Assembly (NCBI RefSeq): GCF_016756745.1
Contig: NZ_JAESIH010000047.1
Span: 1-64,000, forward strand
Source of the DNA: Aminivibrio sp.
GTDB taxonomy: Bacteria > Synergistota > Synergistia > Synergistales > Aminobacteriaceae
Reading direction: 5' to 3'
DNA: 64,000 bases
In this document: piece after piece, positions 59,761-64,000 of the stretch
Layout: the number at the start of each line of letters is the position of its first letter
How positions within the stretch are numbered: position 1 is the stretch's first letter
Notes under the pieces: generated by a model
The model's input: the letters and a program-made list of their open reading frames with translations, nothing else
Told to the model about the DNA's origin: nothing
The model's database searches: none
Position numbers and translations under genes: made by a program

Positions 59761-60197
59761 GGCAAAACACCTGAAAGGGAAAGCAGGAAGGCGGCGCCCA
59801 GGGAGGCGGCGAAGGCCGACGCCATGGTCGCCGCCACCGTGGGCACGATCCCCTGGCGCTGCATGTCGGCGCCGATGAGCCCCGGGATGACCCACCCGAT
59901 CCAGGCCGGCGCGGCAGGAAACAGGTCGCCCAACATCACTTTCAGGCCGAGGGCGAGGAGCATGGCGGCGCCGGTCCTCCGGCGGCCGTACAAGCCGGTC
60001 CCCCTGACAAGAAGAGAAAGGAGGGCGGCCACGGCCAGGGCACAGCCGAAAGCGGCAACGATCCGCCCCGGGGAGGCCAGTTCCATGGCCATGAAGCCGG
60101 GGGTGATGATGCCCCCGGGGGAATAGCCTGTCCGGTGAAACAGGTACAGTCCCAGAGCGATGCCGAGAGCGACCAGGAGCACATCGCCGTCAATCAT
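59757..60197 (-). CDS. pgsC: Poly-gamma-glutamate biosynthesis membrane protein PgsC/CapC
   Basis: This 146-residue protein has about four to five transmembrane helices. GIALGLYLFHRTGYSPGGIITPGFMAMELASPGRIVAAF is the conserved PgsC start, and a YGRRRTGAAMLLALGLKV segment follows. It partners PgsB in the membrane synthase. The ATG at 60197 overlaps pgsB by 8 nt. Confidence 0.88.
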   Translation of the reverse strand: MIDGDVLLVALGIALGLYLFHRTGYSPGGIITPGFMAMELASPGRIVAAFGCALAVAALLSLLVRGTGLYGRRRTGAAMLLALGLKVMLGDLFPAAPAWIGWVIPGLIGADMQRQGIVPTVAATMASAFAASLGAAFLLSLSGVLP

Positions 60198-61209
60198 CGG
60201 TCGTTTCCTCCCCGTCAATCCGTTCTTCCCGCCCGAGCAGGTATTCCAGAGGCACGCCGGCCACATTCCCGCATCCGAAGACCTTTCCTTCCGAAGCTAT
60301 GAAAGCCTCCAGCTCCGCAGAATCTCGAAGGGGAAGAAATGCGGCGCCGGGAGGCAGAAAAAGAGGGCGGCTTCCCGTGACGGCCACGCTCTTCCAGGAA
60401 TGGCCCGACAGCCAGGGCAGGAAGGAACGCAGCCGGGCGATGCGGTCCTTTCTCGAGTTGTAGAGCACCGCGGTCTCCTTTCTCCCCCATCCTGTCGACT
60501 GGAACAGGCTTTCCGTGGATTCGGGCTCGTTGGCGGAAAAGGCTGAAGCCAAAATGCCCTTCCCTTCGCGGAAGAAACGGAAATCGGCAGTATCGGGCGC
60601 CACTTCCCGGGCGGCCGCCAGAGCCTTCTTCCCGTCCAGCCCCAGAAAAGAGCAGACCCCGGATACGAGGGAAAGATGGGTTTCCCTGAATCCGGTGCCG
60701 TCGGGACAGGGCACAAGCTCACACCCCTTCATTCCGAGAATGCGGGATACTGCAGGGACAGACGCAACGGAACGGGGAAGGATCACAGCCCCCCCGCCTA
60801 TTCCCCCGCAGAGGGCCGCCGCAGCCGGCTCCTCACCGTGACCCCAGACTTCTTCGTGATCCGGACGGACATTGGTCAAAACGGTGCAGGAGGGCTTCAT
60901 CCAGTGCCAGGCGAGCCCCTGCAACTCGGGATCTACGGCGCTGTTTTCGAGGACAGCCCCTTTCGTTTTCCCGGGCAGGGAGCGGAGCCACCACCGCATT
61001 TCGTCCACGCTGCCGGGGCCGGATCGGAGAATAAGCGTCTCTTTCCCGTCAAATATCTCCCGGGGGAGCACACCGGTGATCCTTCCGGCCGCGTGGACTC
61101 CTGCCCCCTCGAGGGCAGCCGTCAACAGACGGACCAGGGAGCTTTTTCCCCTGCTCCCCGTGACGAGAATCCGAAGAGGTACACGGTCAGCCGCGCTGCT
61201 GAAAGTCAT
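60190..61209 (-). CDS. pgsB: Poly-gamma-glutamate synthase PgsB/CapB (Mur-ligase-like)
   Basis: This 339-residue ATP-dependent amide ligase builds the gamma-linked glutamate chain. The P-loop is LVTGSRGKSSLVRLL (about 14-28), and SCTVLTNVRPDHEEVWGHGEE (about 105-125) is the CapB block with the Asn and His of the Mur fold. It is somewhat shorter than B. subtilis PgsB (about 393 residues), mainly near the C-terminus. It follows deoC by 17 nt. Confidence 0.88.
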   Translation of the reverse strand: MTFSSAADRVPLRILVTGSRGKSSLVRLLTAALEGAGVHAAGRITGVLPREIFDGKETLILRSGPGSVDEMRWWLRSLPGKTKGAVLENSAVDPELQGLAWHWMKPSCTVLTNVRPDHEEVWGHGEEPAAAALCGGIGGGAVILPRSVASVPAVSRILGMKGCELVPCPDGTGFRETHLSLVSGVCSFLGLDGKKALAAAREVAPDTADFRFFREGKGILASAFSANEPESTESLFQSTGWGRKETAVLYNSRKDRIARLRSFLPWLSGHSWKSVAVTGSRPLFLPPGAAFLPLRDSAELEAFIASEGKVFGCGNVAGVPLEYLLGREERIDGEETTDD

Positions 61210-61226
61210 GGATCGAAGGCAGGCAC

Positions 61227-61889
61227 TCAGGAGCGGGCTTCCGAACAGATGGCCGACGACGCCGAGGCGCCTATGCGGTTCGCCCCCGCTGCGATCATGG
61301 TCTCGGCATCATGCCGCGTGCGAATCCCTCCCGCCGCCTTGACGCCGAGGCGGTCTCCCACGGTGCGGCGCATCAGTGCCACGTCCTCCGCGGTCGCCCC
61401 TCCGGAGGAAAAACCAGTGGACGTTTTCACGAAGCGGGCTCCCCCCTCCTCGGCCGGCCGGCATCCAAGAATCTTCTTTTCATCGTCCAGAAGACAGGTT
61501 TCCAAGATGACCTTGACGACGGCGCCTTTCCCGGCGGCATCCACCACCTTCCTGATGTCCTCCCGGACATAATCTTCATCTCCGGTACGGAGGCGCCCCA
61601 CGGCGACGACCATGTCGAGCTCCTCCGCTCCCCGGGCGACCGCCTCCCGGGCCTCGAAGGCCTTCGTTTCGCTCGAGCAGGCGCCCAGGGGGAAGCCGAT
61701 CACCGTGCAGACCTTCACCCCGGAGCCCTTCGTCTCGCGGACGGCCGTTTCCACGAACGATCCGTTGACGCACACCGAGGCAAAACCGTATTCCCTGGCC
61801 TCCGCACAGAGACGCCTTATATCCTCAACCCCGGCTTCAGGTTTCAGCAGGGTATGGTCGATCATGGACGCAAGCTGTTTACTGTTCAT
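61227..61889 (-). CDS. deoC: Deoxyribose-phosphate aldolase
   Basis: This 220-residue class I aldolase splits deoxyribose 5-phosphate into glyceraldehyde 3-phosphate and acetaldehyde. [20 protein letters not shown] is the family start. The Schiff-base lysine is in [15 protein letters not shown] (about 158), and VKAAGGIRT carries the second Lys. GGAGGAGGAGGGG precedes the ATG. It appears to be the first gene of the poly-gamma-glutamate operon; a functional link between the two is not obvious. Confidence 0.95.
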   Translation of the reverse strand: MNSKQLASMIDHTLLKPEAGVEDIRRLCAEAREYGFASVCVNGSFVETAVRETKGSGVKVCTVIGFPLGACSSETKAFEAREAVARGAEELDMVVAVGRLRTGDEDYVREDIRKVVDAAGKGAVVKVILETCLLDDEKKILGCRPAEEGGARFVKTSTGFSSGGATAEDVALMRRTVGDRLGVKAAGGIRTRHDAETMIAAGANRIGASASSAICSEARS

Positions 61890-61926
61890 GGAACCCCCTC
61901 CTCCTCCGCCCATTGTACCAGAGCTT

Positions 61927-61973
61927 TCAAAAAGAAGAGAAGCGGGGCCGTTGCAGCATCCCCGCTTCTCTTC
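61927..61973 (-). terminator. Terminator downstream of ggt
   Basis: AGAAGAGAAGCGGGG (61932-61946) and CCCCGCTTCTCTTCT (61959-61973) form a perfect 15-bp stem. On the minus strand the 3' arm runs into TTTTTG. It separates ggt from deoC. Confidence 0.9.
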
Positions 61974-62007
61974 TCGCCGTCCTGATACCGGTTTTTGGCG
62001 GCGTATC

Positions 62008-63723
62008 TTAGTAGCCCACCGGAACGCCGAGACGCCTGCTGTCGGCACCTCCGTTCATCCTGTTCTTTGTATGGTCGAACATGATGCCCTGGGCCGTGCC
62101 GAAGTAGCCGCCGAAGGGGCGGATCTCAAGATCATGGCCCCTGAGCTTCAGGTAGTCGGCAGTGGAGGTGTCGATGCCTTCCTCTATGAGGAGCTTGCCC
62201 GCCTTGCCTCCGCCCGCGGGGTTGAAGATCCGGGGCTGTTCGATGGCCTGGTCCATGGACATGCCGAAGTCAACCACATTCATGACGATCTGGCTCACCG
62301 CTGTGATGATGCGCATGGCCCCGGCCGCCCCGATGGTCATGAAGGGACGCCCCTGAGGATCGAGAACGATGGTGGGAGACATGGAAGAAAGGGGTCTTTT
62401 CCCGGGTTCGGGAGCGTTGACGCTGTTGGGATCCTGGGAGAAGTCGTCCATTTCGTTGTTCAGGACGAAACCGAACTCGGGAACGACCACGCCGGATCCG
62501 AAAAAGTAGTTCACCGTGTTCGTGGAGGCCACGATGTTGCCCTCGGCATCCACTACGGAGAAGGAGCTGGTGGAAATGTGCTGGTTTCCGCCGCCGCCGA
62601 GATAGGCTTTCTTCACCGCGTCGTTGTAGGGCCAGGGGTCGCCGGCGGGAACGTCTTTCAGGACCTCATACCGGCGGATTTTCCCCGCGAGCTCCTTCGC
62701 GTATTCCTTGCTCACAAGGCCCGCAAGGGGAACATTGGCGAAGGCCGTGTCGGCCATGTACTTCTGCCGGTCGGCGAAGACCATCTTCATGGCCTCGGCG
62801 AGATGGTGAAGGTAGTCCGGGGAATTGTGCTTCATGGCCTTCACGGGGAAGTTCTCCATGATGTTGAGGAGCTGGACGATGTGGGTGCCGCCGCTGGATG
62901 CCGGGGGAGTGGAATAGATGGAGTAGCCCCGGTAAGTGCCGTGAACGGGTTTCTGGACGATGACCTTGTAGTTCTTCAGGTCTTCCATGGACATTGCGCC
63001 GCCGGTCCGGTTCACTGCCGCCACAAGGGCTTCACCGATAGGGCCGTTGTAGAAGGCGTCCGGCCCGTCGCTTGCCAGAAGCCTGAAGGCCTTGGCAAGT
63101 TCAGGTTGCTTCAGGATGGAGCCGGTCTCCGCCGGAAGACCGCCGGGAAGGAATACGCTGTCCGGGCTGTATTTGCTCAGCTTCTCGAATTCATCGGTGA
63201 TAATCTGAGTCTGCATGGGATGAACCTCGAAGCCCTCCTCTGCCAGCCGGATTGCCGGAGCGGCCACTTCGGCGAAGGACATGGTGCCGTACGTGTCAAG
63301 GGCGGTGAAGATACCCTTCACGATGCCGGGTACGCCGACCGCCTTGCCGCCGAGGACCGATTCCTTGGCTTTTTTCGAAGCCTCGGAAGCGTACATGTCC
63401 TTCGTTGCGGACAGGGGAGCCACTTCACGGTAGTCCAGCTCCACCACCTCGCCGGTCTTGGCGAACCGGATGGTGGAAAATCCGCCGCCGCCGATGCCGG
63501 AGGCATTGGGCTCCACCACGTTGAGGGCGAGCATTGTGGCGATGGCCGCATCGATGGCGTTACCGCCCTTCTGCAGAATCTCCACGCCGGCCTTCGACGC
63601 AAGTTCATGGGCCGAGGACACCATGCCGTTTCCCGAGTAGACTTCCTTCACGTCCGCAGCAAAGGCGGACCCTGCCACCAGGAACAGCGCAAGAACTGCC
63701 GGTGCAATAATTCTTTTTCTCAC
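62008..63723 (-). CDS. ggt: Gamma-glutamyltransferase (GGT/CapD family), secreted
   Basis: This 571-residue exported Ntn-hydrolase has a signal peptide ([22 protein letters not shown]). [40 protein letters not shown] is the family N-terminus. The autocleavage Thr lies in [11 protein letters not shown], where the common TTHF reads [15 protein letters not shown] and [12 protein letters not shown] form the gamma-glutamyl site. The GTG at 63723 has GGGAGGTG 6 nt upstream. GGT hydrolyses gamma-glutamyl bonds. CapD, which anchors or trims poly-gamma-glutamate, belongs to this family, which matters because pgsBCW lies downstream. Confidence 0.93.
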   Translation of the reverse strand: MRKRIIAPAVLALFLVAGSAFAADVKEVYSGNGMVSSAHELASKAGVEILQKGGNAIDAAIATMLALNVVEPNASGIGGGGFSTIRFAKTGEVVELDYREVAPLSATKDMYASEASKKAKESVLGGKAVGVPGIVKGIFTALDTYGTMSFAEVAAPAIRLAEEGFEVHPMQTQIITDEFEKLSKYSPDSVFLPGGLPAETGSILKQPELAKAFRLLASDGPDAFYNGPIGEALVAAVNRTGGAMSMEDLKNYKVIVQKPVHGTYRGYSIYSTPPASSGGTHIVQLLNIMENFPVKAMKHNSPDYLHHLAEAMKMVFADRQKYMADTAFANVPLAGLVSKEYAKELAGKIRRYEVLKDVPAGDPWPYNDAVKKAYLGGGGNQHISTSSFSVVDAEGNIVASTNTVNYFFGSGVVVPEFGFVLNNEMDDFSQDPNSVNAPEPGKRPLSSMSPTIVLDPQGRPFMTIGAAGAMRIITAVSQIVMNVVDFGMSMDQAIEQPRIFNPAGGGKAGKLLIEEGIDTSTADYLKLRGHDLEIRPFGGYFGTAQGIMFDHTKNRMNGGADSRRLGVPVGY

Positions 63724-63842
63724 ATAAAACACCTCCCTGTAATGTTGTGTGTTCATGGTTCTCCGTAAGGAAAATCCTGTCGCCTGTCCGTTCAGTGATT
63801 TTTCCGGGAATCACCTCACCTTCCATTATACCGGAAAAATCT

Positions 63843-64000
63843 TTACTGTTTTGCAGAGGCCAGGAAAAATCCCACACCCTTTTCCTCGAGATCGGCGAGA
63901 CGGGGAATTCCTTCGACGGAGACCCCCCTCTCCTCGAACAGGATGTCGAGGTTCTCGAGGAGGGAAAGGATGGATTCGGCGTGTCGTCCCACCCTGTACT
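63843..64000 (-). CDS. C-terminal end of an unrecognised protein (partial)
   Basis: A frame enters from the right edge and ends at TAA 63843-63845. Fifty-two residues are visible, starting YRVGRHAESILSLLENLDIL and ending GFFLASAKQ. It is mixed helical and acidic. I cannot assign a family from this fragment. The 119-bp gap to ggt holds the likely ggt promoter but no other gene. Confidence 0.5.
   Translation of the reverse strand, partial: YRVGRHAESILSLLENLDILFEERGVSVEGIPRLADLEEKGVGFFLASAKQ

Noticed and set aside
1-64000. CRISPR array, prophage, rRNA or tRNA genes
   Set aside because: I saw no regularly spaced direct repeats, no integrase or phage structural genes and no recognisable tRNA or rRNA sequence, although weak tRNAs could be missed by eye.

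Overview
The window reads as chromosomal DNA of a diderm, amino-acid-fermenting anaerobe, most likely a member of Synergistota. This is an inference from gene content: methylmalonyl-CoA decarboxylase with its epimerase, two DctPQM TRAP transporters, a Liv branched-chain amino acid ABC system, a BMP-type nucleoside importer, many GTG starts, high G+C and a large AsmA-like envelope protein. I saw no rRNA, tRNA, CRISPR array, prophage or autonomous transposase gene.

Layout. 1-540: start of mmdA plus mce (minus). 813-3420: YvyF-like zinc-ribbon protein, UspA, prepilin peptidase, alpha/beta hydrolase. 3535-6686: TPP-riboswitch operon thiZ-thiX-thiY-thiW. 6771-7739: unknown membrane-anchored protein. 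7723-13392: minus operon gyrA-psd-(pssA remnant)-thiD-thiM-thiE, completing thiamine precursor salvage. 13780-15565: nitroreductase, DJ-1/PfpI, TetR. 15628-20109: dctP-dctQ-dctM-ilvD. 20688-22630: cupin, membrane protein, tiny YjfB-like protein, gpt. 22772-28278: BMP nucleoside ABC importer and a DUF554 protein. 28368-33791: SDR plus acetoacetate-decarboxylase-like pair, then a second TRAP operon ending in a VanX-like dipeptidase. 34002-43116: glycogen block (GH57, malQ, glgP, glgA, glgC). 43187-47516: AsmA-like protein and dapF. 47650-48117: broken homocysteine-methyltransferase-like gene. 48212-52727: livK-H-M-G-F. 52851-55390: T-box-controlled lysA divergent from an orphan amino-acid binding protein. 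55442-63723: poly-gamma-glutamate block (ggt, deoC, pgsB, pgsC, pgsW, histidine kinase, response regulator, LarA-like).

The most unusual content is a family of nine non-coding palindromic elements (684, 3492, 13501, 20213, 21594, 33901, 36503, 38237, 54514). They share the terminal inverted repeat CCTAAATCCGC/GCGGATTTAGG and range from 21 to 364 bp. Four copies have perfect 5-bp target-site duplications, so they are or were mobile (MITE-like). All are intergenic. Six of nine lie between divergent genes. Several ends sit at a nearly constant distance upstream of recognisable promoters. One insertion split the malQ stop codon and supplied a replacement stop from its own terminus. Their internal hairpin modules are shuffled between copies.
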